Shown here: in pieces, positions 16,658 to 26,906 of the stretch
Position numbering within the stretch: position 1 is the stretch's first letter
Layout of the letters: each line of letters begins with the position of its first letter
Source of the DNA: CAZPWF01 sp964610775
GTDB taxonomy: Bacteria > Patescibacteriota > Saccharimonadia > Saccharimonadales > JACQNP01
Direction: 5' to 3'
Assembly (NCBI GenBank): GCA_964610775.1
Contig: CAZSZC010000001.1
Coordinates: 1-64,000, forward strand
DNA length: 64,000 bases
The notes under the pieces: generated by a model
What the model was told of the DNA's origin: nothing
What the model saw: the letters and a program-made list of their open reading frames with translations, nothing else
Databases searched by the model: none
Program-made: the position numbers and the translations under genes

Positions 16658-16966
16658 ATGAAAAAAGCAGTCATAGCAACGGGTGGTAAGCAGTACCTGG
16701 TTGCCGAAGGGGAAACCCTAGAAGTAGAGCTTTTGAAGGCAGAAGGCAAAACTGCAACTTTTGTGCCCCTTCTTGTCATCGATGGAGATAAGACCACTGT
16801 AGGTACTCCAGAGGCAAGTGGCGTTAAGGTCACGGCTGACGTTGTAGAAGAGAACGTACAAGCCGACAAAGTCACAGCAATTCGCTACAAGGCGAAGAAG
16901 AGGGTCCATAAAGTACGCGGCCATCGCCAACGACACACTGTCATCAAGATCAAAAAGATCGCTTAA
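16658..16966 (+). CDS. rplU: Large ribosomal subunit protein bL21
   Basis: This 102-aa 23S rRNA-binding protein has the family start MKKAVIATGGKQYLVAEGE, the glycine-free linker LVIDGDKTTVGTP and the C-terminal basic motif RYKAKKRVHKVRGHRQ. The length is normal. In most bacteria rpmA (bL27) follows directly; here a strong terminator and an unrelated gene follow instead, so the usual rplU-rpmA pair is split or rpmA is elsewhere. AAAAGG lies in the AT-rich leader as a weak Shine-Dalgarno. Confidence 0.96.
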   Translation: MKKAVIATGGKQYLVAEGETLEVELLKAEGKTATFVPLLVIDGDKTTVGTPEASGVKVTADVVEENVQADKVTAIRYKAKKRVHKVRGHRQRHTVIKIKKIA

Positions 16967-16984
16967 CAAAATCTACTCAGCTAA

Positions 16985-17018
16985 TAAAACTCCTCATCTG
17001 GGGAGTTTTATTTATTTT
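16985..17018 (+). terminator. Intrinsic terminator after rplU
   Basis: TAAAACTCC, a 7-8-nt loop and GGAGTTTTA form the stem, followed by TTTATTTT. It cleanly separates the ribosomal gene from the surface-protein island. Confidence 0.88.
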
Positions 17019-17031
17019 AGGCCTCGGTCTT

Positions 17032-17060
17032 TTCTCTGTTCTTAGGACAAGCGGTATAAT
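17032..17060 (+). promoter_or_regulatory. Promoter at the head of the surface island
   Basis: Weak TTCTCT (17032-17037), a 17-nt spacer and consensus TATAAT (17055-17060). The ATG is 12 nt further on, so the leader would be about 5 nt. Confidence 0.5.
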
Positions 17061-17072
17061 GTCAGCATTGTT

Positions 17073-17903
17073 ATGGATATGCTAATATGCCGACTCAGAA
17101 ATTTAATTTTGCTTATGGGCATAATTCTTGTATCTGTCCCTATGTTCACAGACTTAGCTATAGCTTCAGGAAACGTTTCGAAAGGTTACGGGTCCACGGA
17201 TACAGATTTAAGAGTGGGAATGGCTGTATCGCTTTCCTCGGCAAATAGTGATCAGGTTGAAAAAGCGTCTTTATCGAATAAAGACTCGTATGTGGGAATA
17301 GTCAGTACCATAGATAGCTCGTTATTAACGCTCGCTAGCAAGTCATCTGCTGTTTATATTTCAAGTGGAGGTACAGGGAAGGTGTTAGTTAGTGATATTA
17401 ATGGTGCGATACGGCAAGGAGATTTGTTGTCAGTTTCACCTCTAAGAGGCATTTTAATGAAAGCGCCAACTGACGGTAGTCAAAAAACTGGCGCCGCTGT
17501 TGCATTAACAGACTTTGATGGGCAGTCTGGACAATCTCAAGAAATCAAGCTTGATGATGGTACGAGCAAAGAAGTTCACATAGTAACCATAAGTGGTGAA
17601 ATAGGAACAAAACCGATTGATGTAACTATGACTCAACAAGATTCTCTTAGTTTAGCTGGTAAATCCATAACTGGTCACCCAGTGAGTGAATTCAGAATTC
17701 TATTTGCAGCTGTTATTATTCTAGTCGTACTAATAACAGAGGGATCACTTATATACGCTGCAACCACAAGTAGTATTACAGCCGTTGGTCGTAACCCACT
17801 TTCTAAGAAATCGGTATATAGACAGTTTTCAAAAGCAGCAGTCGTAGCTGTGGCGATACTTATTGTAGGAATAATTAGTGTTTATGTTGTAATTTGGACA
17901 TAA
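17073..17903 (+). CDS. Secreted/membrane accessory protein with two C-terminal TM helices (276 aa)
   Basis: An N-terminal signal or anchor (NLILLMGIILVSVPMFTD) leads to an extracytoplasmic beta-rich domain (about residues 30-190) that starts SKGYGSTDTDLRVGMAV and contains VSDINGAIRQGDLLSVSPL. Two TM helices follow (about 208-232 and 248-274) with a short basic loop containing GRNPLSKKS. From memory, proteins of this plan recur in Saccharibacteria and other CPR genomes, but I know of no assigned function. It stands directly before the first fibre gene, so a role in fibre assembly or anchoring is a reasonable inference. Confidence 0.65.
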   Translation: MDMLICRLRNLILLMGIILVSVPMFTDLAIASGNVSKGYGSTDTDLRVGMAVSLSSANSDQVEKASLSNKDSYVGIVSTIDSSLLTLASKSSAVYISSGGTGKVLVSDINGAIRQGDLLSVSPLRGILMKAPTDGSQKTGAAVALTDFDGQSGQSQEIKLDDGTSKEVHIVTISGEIGTKPIDVTMTQQDSLSLAGKSITGHPVSEFRILFAAVIILVVLITEGSLIYAATTSSITAVGRNPLSKKSVYRQFSKAAVVAVAILIVGIISVYVVIWT

Positions 17904-17908
17904 TATAC

Positions 17909-17938
17909 TTGTAAACTGAACAAATAAAGTAGTACACT
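17909..17938 (+). promoter_or_regulatory. Promoter of the 1130-aa fibre gene
   Basis: TTGTAA (17909-17914), an 18-nt spacer and TACACT (17933-17938). A leader of about 43 nt follows. Confidence 0.5.
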
Positions 17939-17952
17939 TCTAACCGGGGTAA

Positions 17953-17978
17953 TGTAATTACAAGTTGTAATTATTACA
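17953..17978 (+). promoter_or_regulatory. Palindromic site in the fibre-gene leader
   Basis: The perfect palindrome TGTAATTACA (17953-17962) is followed by TTGTAATTATTACA, so the whole stretch is an imperfect inverted repeat just downstream of the -10 box. It could be an operator or an mRNA hairpin before the start codon. Confidence 0.4.
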
Positions 17979-17987
17979 AAAATAAAA

Positions 17988-20900
17988 ATGGAAAATCAAA
18001 ATAATTCACCCCATAGTGTACTCAACAAAAACACACAAACATCCGACCAGACTATTTATTCACCCCAAGTAGTTGTGCCGGGCTCTCAGTTTGCGCCTCA
18101 AGTTTTGGAACAAAATGAGGATGTAGTAAAAGAGAGAACGGTGAACAATATGCTTGAATCAGAATTCATGGCTCAAAAACGAGTACAAGAGCATAACAAC
18201 GGGAGCGAGTTGTCTATTGGCGAAGATGCATTAGCTCCACGTTACCGAATTGGGAAAAGTAATAAGTCATTGGTTGGATTAGCTTCACTTGCCGTGATTA
18301 TTTTACTTGGGCTAGGTGGACTTGCTTTATCAGGTACAGGGAATAAAAAGTTACAGCCAGGTTTGGGCATATCAGATCAAAGTGTTTCGGTTCTAGGAAC
18401 AGAAACTACAGATAGCCTTAAAGAGCTGACAGACAAAGGTAGTGACCGCAAGCTGATTGTAAACGGAGATATAGTTAGTACGTCTGGAATAGCTATTTCT
18501 AGCAGTAATAGCTGGGGTCAATTGGTGATAGCTAAGCTGAGCGCTGATCAGAGATATTTATTACCCGATGCTTCTGGCACGCTGTGTTTAGATAGTAATA
18601 ATTGTAATTACGCCAACGAAGATAATGTTGTAAATAGTATAGGTGGTCAGGGTGGCGCAATAAAGTTGGGCAGTGGTTTAACAATGCAAGGATCAACTCT
18701 GTTGGCTAATTCTAGCGGAGTAACAACTTCAATTAATAGCTTGACCGGCTCCATAACTCTTTTAGGCGTCAACAATAGAACTAGTATTTCTAGTGCCAAT
18801 AACTTCATAACTATCACGACGCCACAAGATATAAGCACGTCTAGCAGTCCAAGCTTTCAGACAGTGAGTCTCGCATCAGCTGGGACGCAGGGCGGTAATC
18901 TCATTTGTGATCAGTCAAATAACTGTGGATTTAGTACTGTTACTAATGCTTTCGTACAAGATGGCAACAGTTTTGGAGCTTCGGCAATTCTGGGCACCAA
19001 TGATGGTAATAATCTTATATTTGAAACAAATAATATCTCTAGGGTTACGATTGATACTACGGGTAATGTTGGTATATCGGCTGCATCGAACGGAGCCAAG
19101 TTGTATGTGCCATACCAGAATGGAGATTTGGGTGGGGTAATTCATGGTAGTGGGTATATTTTTGGCAGCGGCGGACAGGCGCTAATTATTGCGGGTGATA
19201 TGACAAACTCGAATGATAATCTTATAGCGATAGCGGGAGAAAGCTATTCAGCCACAGCGATTACGGGTAGCTCAGTTACGGGTAGTGGCATATATGGCGA
19301 ATCTCAGGACAACTTTGGTGTCTCGGCTGTTTCGATCAATAACACTGCCATAATGGGGCTGAGTGTAGCTTCGGGGACGTCATTTGCGGGAGTGCAGGGG
19401 ATGAATTGGAATGATGGCTACGGTGTTAGGGGTGATGGTATTGGCTTATTTGGGCCAAGTAACGCTATTGGCGTTGGAGCATTTGGGACAAACAACTACG
19501 GTCTATATGCATCGTCCAGTAGTAATACAAGTGCCTATTTCCAGGCTTCAAAGCGTACGCCAACATGTTTTCCATTTGTATGCCCAGTGCCTCCACCAGA
19601 TGTATATCCGACACAGCCAACAGTGGTAATTCAGCAGTTTGAAACTCGAACCGAAAACTTACTTGAGCTTCAGTTGTCTGATAATACACCGGTTTTCCAA
19701 ATTGGCTACAACGGGCATACTGCAATTGGAAATGGCTCCGCGATAGACGATTGTTCGTTATTAAGTGGGCTACTAGGGAGTGTGACATGTTATGGAGTAT
19801 TGAACGTACAGGAGACTGTATCTAATTTTTCCAAAGACTACACATCAGGTATCAATAATCAGGTGGTATTAGATCCGGGAAGCGGCGCAACAGTAAATAG
19901 CACAATTCAAGCAAATCTTACATCAGTAATAACGGCCAACAATAATGCGAACTATAATATTATTAGAGGTGAAGTCGCAGGTGTTTTACATTTAGGGTCC
20001 GGCAGTATTAATTTTGCTGAGGCTACCCACTTTACTGTAAATAATTATGACTCTGGGGGAATTTCTTTCGCAAAAGGACTGCAGTCAGATGTGATTAACT
20101 CTTCCCTAGGTAATATTCTTTCAGCCTCAGGATTAGATGCAAATGTTGTTAATCTATCTGGTGGAACAATTTCAACAGCTGGAGCGATATACGCTAATTC
20201 CATTAACTTGGGTGCCGGCAGCATTGGTACGAATTATGGTGTGAATGTTGCGACCGGCAATACTGGGTCAGGGTCTGTAACTTCTAACTATGGTATTAAC
20301 ATTCAGTCAGCTACTAACTCTGGTGGTGGCAGCCTGACAAATAACTACGGGCTGTTTATTCAAGATCAGTCAGGTGTTGGTAGTGTCAACTCTTTCAACA
20401 TTTATTCAGAAGGTGCAAATGCAAAAAATTACTTCGCAGGTAGTATTGGTATAAATAATACAACAGTACCCAACAGATTGAGTGTTAACACTTTGACAAC
20501 AGCTGACTCTTTAGGGCAATTAGTCGTATCTACGGATGCATCTACAAATAAAGGTCTAATTATTCAGGGTATAGCTAGCCAGACAGCTAATCTTCAAGAA
20601 TGGCAGGATTATACAGGTTTAGTTCGGACTATGATAAGTAACGTAGGGAACATGTACTTTAATCACGATCAGCTTATTGGTGCTGGTACTTCGTATAATT
20701 CTGTTTGGAATAGAATAAATCTTTACAATGGCGCTACGGGTGACATGGAGATTACTATGCATAACAACAATTGGTATCTGCGACATAGCGCCAATGCAAC
20801 GATTGCAGGGTCTTTGGGTATAGGTAGTACATCCAATCCAGGTGCAACTTTGCAGGTTACCTCAAGTGCCGCTGGAACTAAAGGCGTTATTATCAAAGGT

Positions 20901-21380
20901 GCTTCTTCGCAAACAGCAAGCCTTCAGGAGTGGCAATCAAGTACTGGTACGGTGCTTGCGAGTATTAGTGCTGCAGGTCATTTGACAGTCGTTAATGCAA
21001 CCGTCAACGGGACGCTTACGGTTAATGGCAATGCTACAGTTAACGGCCATATTGTCACTGGTAACAGTTCAGGGTCAACAACTGTTGCGGCAGGTGCCGG
21101 CGCTGGCGCTGGTGCTAGCGCGTTAGTGTCTGGGAATGACACTTCAGGAAAGATAACAATAACTACTGGTACTGGTGCTGGTACAGGAGTTTTAGGAACC
21201 GTTACCTTCGCGCATAACTATGGCAGCGCTCCAAATGTAGTATTGACTCCTGCTAATGGCAATGGATCCAGCATACAGTACTTCGCTGGAAGCTCGTCAA
21301 CAACAACGTTTACTATCGATGCTAATAATGCTCCAACAGATGGAACAACATATACATACTATTACCACGTTATGGAATAA
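17988..21380 (+). CDS. Surface fibre/adhesin-like protein, single N-terminal TM (1130 aa)
   Basis: A polar cytoplasmic region of about 92 residues precedes one TM helix (about 93-113, SLVGLASLAVIILLGLGGLA) with no cleavage site, so the long C-terminal part should face outside. The exterior is Ser/Thr/Asn/Gly-rich, with short beta repeats like those of phage tail fibres and trimeric adhesins: NNYGLFIQ/SNYGINIQ units near residues 740-800, then LTVNGNATVNG. A Pro/Cys patch (CFPFVCPVPPPDVYP, about 524-538) interrupts it. The last 95 residues (GTVTFAHNYGSAPNVVLTPA to YYYHVME) look like a globular tip. Adhesion is inferred; the partner is unknown. Confidence 0.7.
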   Translation: MENQNNSPHSVLNKNTQTSDQTIYSPQVVVPGSQFAPQVLEQNEDVVKERTVNNMLESEFMAQKRVQEHNNGSELSIGEDALAPRYRIGKSNKSLVGLASLAVIILLGLGGLALSGTGNKKLQPGLGISDQSVSVLGTETTDSLKELTDKGSDRKLIVNGDIVSTSGIAISSSNSWGQLVIAKLSADQRYLLPDASGTLCLDSNNCNYANEDNVVNSIGGQGGAIKLGSGLTMQGSTLLANSSGVTTSINSLTGSITLLGVNNRTSISSANNFITITTPQDISTSSSPSFQTVSLASAGTQGGNLICDQSNNCGFSTVTNAFVQDGNSFGASAILGTNDGNNLIFETNNISRVTIDTTGNVGISAASNGAKLYVPYQNGDLGGVIHGSGYIFGSGGQALIIAGDMTNSNDNLIAIAGESYSATAITGSSVTGSGIYGESQDNFGVSAVSINNTAIMGLSVASGTSFAGVQGMNWNDGYGVRGDGIGLFGPSNAIGVGAFGTNNYGLYASSSSNTSAYFQASKRTPTCFPFVCPVPPPDVYPTQPTVVIQQFETRTENLLELQLSDNTPVFQIGYNGHTAIGNGSAIDDCSLLSGLLGSVTCYGVLNVQETVSNFSKDYTSGINNQVVLDPGSGATVNSTIQANLTSVITANNNANYNIIRGEVAGVLHLGSGSINFAEATHFTVNNYDSGGISFAKGLQSDVINSSLGNILSASGLDANVVNLSGGTISTAGAIYANSINLGAGSIGTNYGVNVATGNTGSGSVTSNYGINIQSATNSGGGSLTNNYGLFIQDQSGVGSVNSFNIYSEGANAKNYFAGSIGINNTTVPNRLSVNTLTTADSLGQLVVSTDASTNKGLIIQGIASQTANLQEWQDYTGLVRTMISNVGNMYFNHDQLIGAGTSYNSVWNRINLYNGATGDMEITMHNNNWYLRHSANATIAGSLGIGSTSNPGATLQVTSSAAGTKGVIIKGASSQTASLQEWQSSTGTVLASISAAGHLTVVNATVNGTLTVNGNATVNGHIVTGNSSGSTTVAAGAGAGAGASALVSGNDTSGKITITTGTGAGTGVLGTVTFAHNYGSAPNVVLTPANGNGSSIQYFAGSSSTTTFTIDANNAPTDGTTYTYYYHVME

Positions 21381-21776
21381 AGAGCTGAATTAGGGTAATG
21401 ATGGTTGATATTCGCACGGTTTTTCGTAAAAACGCATAGTGCTTGTGGATAACTTCGGCTGTTAATAATAATTTTCTAACTAGTGTAGTAAATAATACCT
21501 ATAAAATTGTATCTTAATTACTCCTTAAAGAAGATAAAAGTTTATATGTTTATACAGTAATACTTAAAAGTAGTTATAAAAATTACAATGATAAGATTTG
21601 ATTGAACAACGCGTTTATTGCAAAATAGTCGATATTTTATTGAGTGAAAAATTTGTTCAGTTATGTATTGAATTAAGGTGTTAAAGCCTGCAAAATAGTA
21701 ACTAGATTCGATCACAAAGAGGAAAAACAAATCGCAAATTGCGAAAAGACGAATCAAAACAAATCTTTTAAAACCA
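21381..21776 (+). other. 396-nt AT-rich intergenic region before the giant fibre gene
   Basis: No gene was found. It holds a small hairpin (GTTTTTCGTAAAAAC near 21420), one perfect DnaA-type 9-mer TGTGGATAA (21444-21452, reverse orientation) and a long A-rich leader before the ATG. The promoter could not be fixed with confidence. Confidence 0.5.
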
Positions 21777-24700
21777 ATGATAAAACGGGAAAAACAGGGA
21801 AAGCATGCCCATTTTTTGGGTAACCTCCTCAGTATACTTACTGTGGTTATTTTTGTGCTTGTCACCCTGTTTTTTGCTTTTGCAAGACCTCAGCAAAAGG
21901 CTGAAGCTGCTACTTCTGACACGCTTAACTTCCAAGCTAGGCTTTTGACAGCATCAGGTGGAGTGGTACCTGATGGCAGCTACAACCTTGAGTTTAAAAT
22001 TTATGATCAAGCAAACTCGACAGGTTCAAGTCAGGGAAGCTGTTCTGGAGATAGTCACTGTTTGTGGACAGAAACTCGTACCGGTGGGAATACGGTTACA
22101 ACCAAGAACGGTTACCTAAGTGTTTATCTCGGATCGGTTACTACTTTCCCTGGCACCATTAACTGGGATCAACAGCTGTGGCTAGGTATGCGCGTCGGTG
22201 GTACTGGTACACCATCTTGGGAAACGATTGAACTTACTAGTGATGGGACGGCAACGGGTAACAAAGTTAAGTTAACGGCCGTCCCTTACGCTTTCAAGGC
22301 TGCGGTTGCTGCAAATGTGGCGAGCAATAATACCAGTACGGCAAGCACAAACTCAAATGGCGTAAGCATTACTACTGGTAATGCTACCGGATCTACTAGT
22401 AATTCAGGTAGTATTACTCTCGACGTTGGTACGGCGACACAGACGGCTGGAACAATCAGCATTGGTACTTCGAATACTTCTGGGATTAGTATTGGTAGGA
22501 CTGGCGTGACTACGACGAATGTGGGCGCTCTTACGGTCACGCAAGCCTTTACAGCTAATGGCGGGGCTACGATCGTAGGTGCCACAACAATCAACACCAC
22601 AGGCACTGCCAATACTCAAATTGGTAATGCTACAGGTACGTTCCAGCTAGATTCTAATACGCTCGACATTAGCTCGGGCGGTGCTATTTCTGGAGCCACT
22701 GGTCTAGCGCTCGCTTCAGGTAACTTCTCCCAGACTGGCACTGGCACCTTCAGTACTGGTACCGGCACAGTCTCACTCAACGGTGACACCACCATCGCAG
22801 CAGGTAAGAACTTCCTAACTACTAAGGGTACTGACTACAGCACTACTGGTACTACTAACAACGTAGCATTAGCTGGTGCACTGATCCGCCTCACTGGTGC
22901 AAGTGCTCAAACCATCACTGGTATCTCAGCTGGTACCGCAGCGAGTGACGGTCGTCGTCTCACACTGGTCAACAACGCTGGCCAAGCCGCCACTCTGAGC
23001 AACAACTCAGGTTCCTCATCAGCTGGTAACCAGATTATTACTGGTACCGGTAGTGATCTGACTATCCCAGCCGGTGGTGCCGTTGAACTTATATATGACT
23101 GGAACGGTGCAGCCGCATCTAGCTACTGGCGCGTAACTGGTGCTGCAGCTGTCACTGGTGGCTTTGCCAACCAACAGTTATCCAACCTCTCGGGCACGAT
23201 TGCCATCAATGCCAGTCTAACGCCCAACGCTGACAACACCCTTGACCTCGGTTCTAGTTCCTATAGCTGGCGTAGCCTCTACGCTGACACAAGCGTCCTA
23301 ACTCCATCCGTAGATGTTGCTGCCGCTGGCGCCCTCGCTATCGGTAACAGCACCGCTACAAGTGTCAGCATATGTAACTCTGCTAACTGTGACACCATCA
23401 CTATTGGTTCTAACGCTGACGCCGATACTCTCACGGTTGGTGATTCACTAGATACGGTTGGTATTAACGGTACCGTTACTGTTACTGGTACTACTTCTAT
23501 CCTAGGTGGTACCGTTAGCCTTAACGCAAGTAGCAACAACGCTACCAACATAAACACTGGTACATCCACTGGTGCAGTTACCATCGGTAACGGTTCTGCC
23601 GGTGCTATCGCCCTACAGTCTGGTACAAGCATCGGTCTTACTGGTGTCACTAACATCAACGCCTCAGCTAACAACAACACCAACATTAACACTGGCACCA
23701 GCACTGGTGCTGTCGCTATTGGTAACTCTGCCGCTGGTGCTATCTCGCTACAGTCTGCAAGCACTGTTGGTATTACCGGTACCACCACCATTACTGGGCG
23801 AACCACTGGGAATGCCCTGGTAGTCAATAACAGCACATCAACTGGAGATATACTTGTTCTTCAGGATAATGGTACAGCTATCTTGAACGTAGCAGATGGT
23901 GGTAATGTTGGTATCGGTGATGCAACACCGGATAACAAGTTAGACGTTGAAGGTTCTCCAACTGATGCTGCTCTAGGCGGACTAGCTACATTTACTGGAA
24001 CTTACACCGGCGCAGGCGCTAACTCGTTAGGTGCTACAAACTCCGCACTCGTCGTTAACCCAAGTGGTGCTTCAACGTCTCACTTCTGGGCTACTGGTAA
24101 CTCTATCAGTACATCATCTAGTAATTTGTCTGGCGCTGTTCTAGATGGCGTGTTCTCATCCAATAGCAATACGGGAGCTGGAACGGTCGGGAGAGTTAAC
24201 GGAGTATCAACATTAATAACTAATTCTGGTGCTGGTGCAATTACAACTGCAGTCGGTATAGATGTAGGCTCTAATGCAGTAACTTCTGGATCTATTACTG
24301 CCAATTACGGTATTTTGGTTAATCCACAAACTGCTGGCACATCCGACTATGGTGTCCGTATTGATGCTGCTGATACTCAGACTTTATGGTTAAGTGGTAA
24401 TGCAGACAATACAACTGCGGCAGCTGGTATTGCCTTTGGCTTATCCCGTGACACCAATCTCTATCGCTCAGCTGCAAATACGCTAAAAACTGATGATTCA
24501 TTTATTATAGGTGGATCTCAGCTTACTAATAATGGGTCGACACTTAATACAGCCTTCGCTATTTCTGACAAACCAACTGGTGGTAACATTGGTACAGCGG
24601 CAGCTACTGTAGATATATACACAACATTCGACATAAATCAGACAACTGCTAGTCAAACACTTACATTAGCTAACCCTACTTCTGCTACTTCTGGACGTAT

Positions 24701-26806
24701 GGTTTACGTTAACAACGTTGGTTCCGTAAGCTTCACTATGTATGGCAGTGTGATCTCTGCAGGAAAGAGTAACGCATTTATATGGAATGGCACCAACTGG
24801 GTGACGACTGTATCGTTGAGCGGTAGCGTGGTAAATGCGGTGGGTACAATTAATGCTCAACCCAAGAGCGCTGATGGTGCTGTAATAAGCACTAGTGCAA
24901 TTTATTTGCAAACGGCTGATGCTACATACCCGGGCCTAGTTAGTACAGGTGCACAAACTTTTGCGGGAGATAAGACTTTCAATAACGCTGTTACGGTTGC
25001 CGGTTTATTTACGGGACAGGCTGGAGCTACAATTACGGGTACTACGCTAATTAATAATTCAGGAACAGCTAACACGACTATTGGCAATTCGTCTGGTGGA
25101 ACAATAACTATTGGTGCATCTTCTGGTTCAGACCTAGTCCTTAATGATGCTCAGTGGAGTATTACTGGCGCAGGTTCAGCAAGCTTTGCATCGGGCAGAA
25201 TCAATAGTGCAACTGCACTAGGGACAAATCAGAAGTTTGGAGTTAACGCACCGGCTACAGCGACTGATGCAAATAATGCCGCAGTATTCATAAATACAGG
25301 CATAGACACTAACAGGGCCTTAGTGCTTCAGAATTTTTCTGGAACACAGAGTGCAAACTTATTGGAGTTCTTAGACAGCAGCAATACCTTACTAAGTGCA
25401 GTTAGTAATTCTGGTAAATTCTTGGGTCGAAACGGTACGGCAGGTGATCCATCTTATAGTTTTGCTGGTTCTGCAACAACAGGTCTGTATGTTCCTGTGG
25501 CTAATACCCTAGGGGTTACTATTAACGGTGTTCAGACTTCACTTTATAGTGGAAATAATTTGTACTTAGGTAATGCTGGTACTGCTGGTACGGCTGCAGC
25601 ACCAAATGCTTTCTCTGTCCTTGGTACTAGTAGTTCGGCCGCAACAGTGGCTGGTGGTGCGCTAACAATCCAGAGTGGAGCGGGTAACACCACTGGTGCT
25701 GGTGGTGCGCTCAATCTAACGGGTGGTACGGCTGGTGCGACCGGTGTCGGTGGTGCAGTTGTGGTAACATCTGGTGCTGGTGGCAGTACATCAGGTAACT
25801 CAGGAGCGTTGACTCTACAATCTGGTAACGTAACTAGTGGTACATCTGGAACAGTAACCCTAGATAATGGTACTTCAACTGCAGGTAGTCCAGCATTAAA
25901 CGTCGGGACTACTAATGCTCGAGCAATAGCTATCGGCAACGCTACAGCCGGCACAACCTTCACCCTAGAATCAGGCACTGGCACCACATCACTGTTCAAT
26001 GGTGCAACAGCACACACAATTAACTTCGCTACCGGCGCGGCCGCTCAAACGCTAACCATCGGCTCCACTAATACCACTAGCGCGACTACCATTAATGGCG
26101 GTAGCAATGGTATAAACATTCAGACTGGTACAAATGGTGATATTGCAATTCAAACTGGTACGGGTGGAAGCCTTTCGCTATTAGCTGACAACTCTCTTAA
26201 TATTGGTATTACATCAGTAAACGGTATTACTGTGGGTCGTACTGATATCGATGTGCCGATAGCTGTTAGAGGTGCTACGACATTTAGTAATGTAACAACC
26301 ACAAACACGGCGCTTATAGTTAAGGGTGCTGCTGCTCAAACAGCTGATTTACTACAGGCTCAAGATTCTACCGGCGCAGTATTAGCTCGAATCTCCTCTG
26401 CCGGTGTAATTGGTTCTACTGATACGGCCACTGCTTCTACTAACTCTGCTGCCACTACTATCCGAACTGGAAACGCCACTGGGCTCACATCTAACTCAGG
26501 CAACTTAACGCTGGATGTTGGTACAGCAACTGGAACAACTGGAACCATAAGCATTGGAACAACCAGTGCATCCGCTATAAGTGTAGGAAATGGTACTGGT
26601 ACGTTCGCACTTAACTCCAACACGCTCGACATTAGCTCGGGCGGTGCTATTTCTGGTGCCACAGGCCTGTCGCTTGCCTCCGGTAACTTCTCTCAGACAG
26701 GATCCGGTACGTTTAGTACGGGTACAGGAACAGTTAGCCTTAACGGCGCAGTAACCGCTAGTTCAACCGCTAACTTCAACGGCAACACCACCATAGGTGA
26801 CGCTAC
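21777..26806 (+). CDS. Giant surface fibre protein, N-terminal part (before the assembly gap)
   Basis: After a basic cytoplasmic tail and a TM helix (about residues 14-38), a globular head begins SDTLNFQARLLTASGG and ends near KLTAVPYAFKAA; the same head occurs in the gene at 44705. Some 1480 residues of beta-repeat fibre follow, with motifs such as ISIGTTSASAISVGNGTG and LDISSGGAISGATG. No cysteine-rich or catalytic domain is visible. The frame is open into the run of N at 26807. The right-hand fragment continues in the same style, so both are treated as one gene. Confidence 0.8.
22662..22696 (+). repeat. Exact 35-bp repeat, copy 1 (copy 2 near 26622-26656)
   Basis: The DNA encoding TLDISSGGAISG is identical over about 35 bp in both places, 4 kb apart, with similar flanks (ATGLALASGNFSQTGTGTFS and a close variant). 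Such recent duplications explain why the assembly broke near 26.8 kb. Confidence 0.75.
24307..24513 (+). repeat. Fibre module YG..Q..G-DYGV..LYRSA..TLKTDD, copy 1
   Basis: About 69 residues begin YGILVNPQTAGTSDYGV and end NLYRSAANTLKTDDSFIIGG. Three further copies lie at 29791-29994, 31636-31848 and 32362-32568. Protein similarity is high while DNA has diverged, so these are older duplications than the 35-bp repeat. Confidence 0.8.
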
Positions 26807-26906
26807 NNNNNNNNNNNNNNNNNNNNNNNNNNNNNNNNNNNNNNNNNNNNNNNNNNNNNNNNNNNNNNNNNNNNNNNNNNNNNNNNNNNNNNNNNNNNNN
26901 NNNNNN
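26807..26906. other. Assembly gap (100 N)
   Basis: Exactly 100 N, a placeholder of unknown true length. No shared sequence was seen at the two edges, and the reading frames on the two sides differ by one position, so real repeat sequence is probably missing. Confidence 0.97.
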
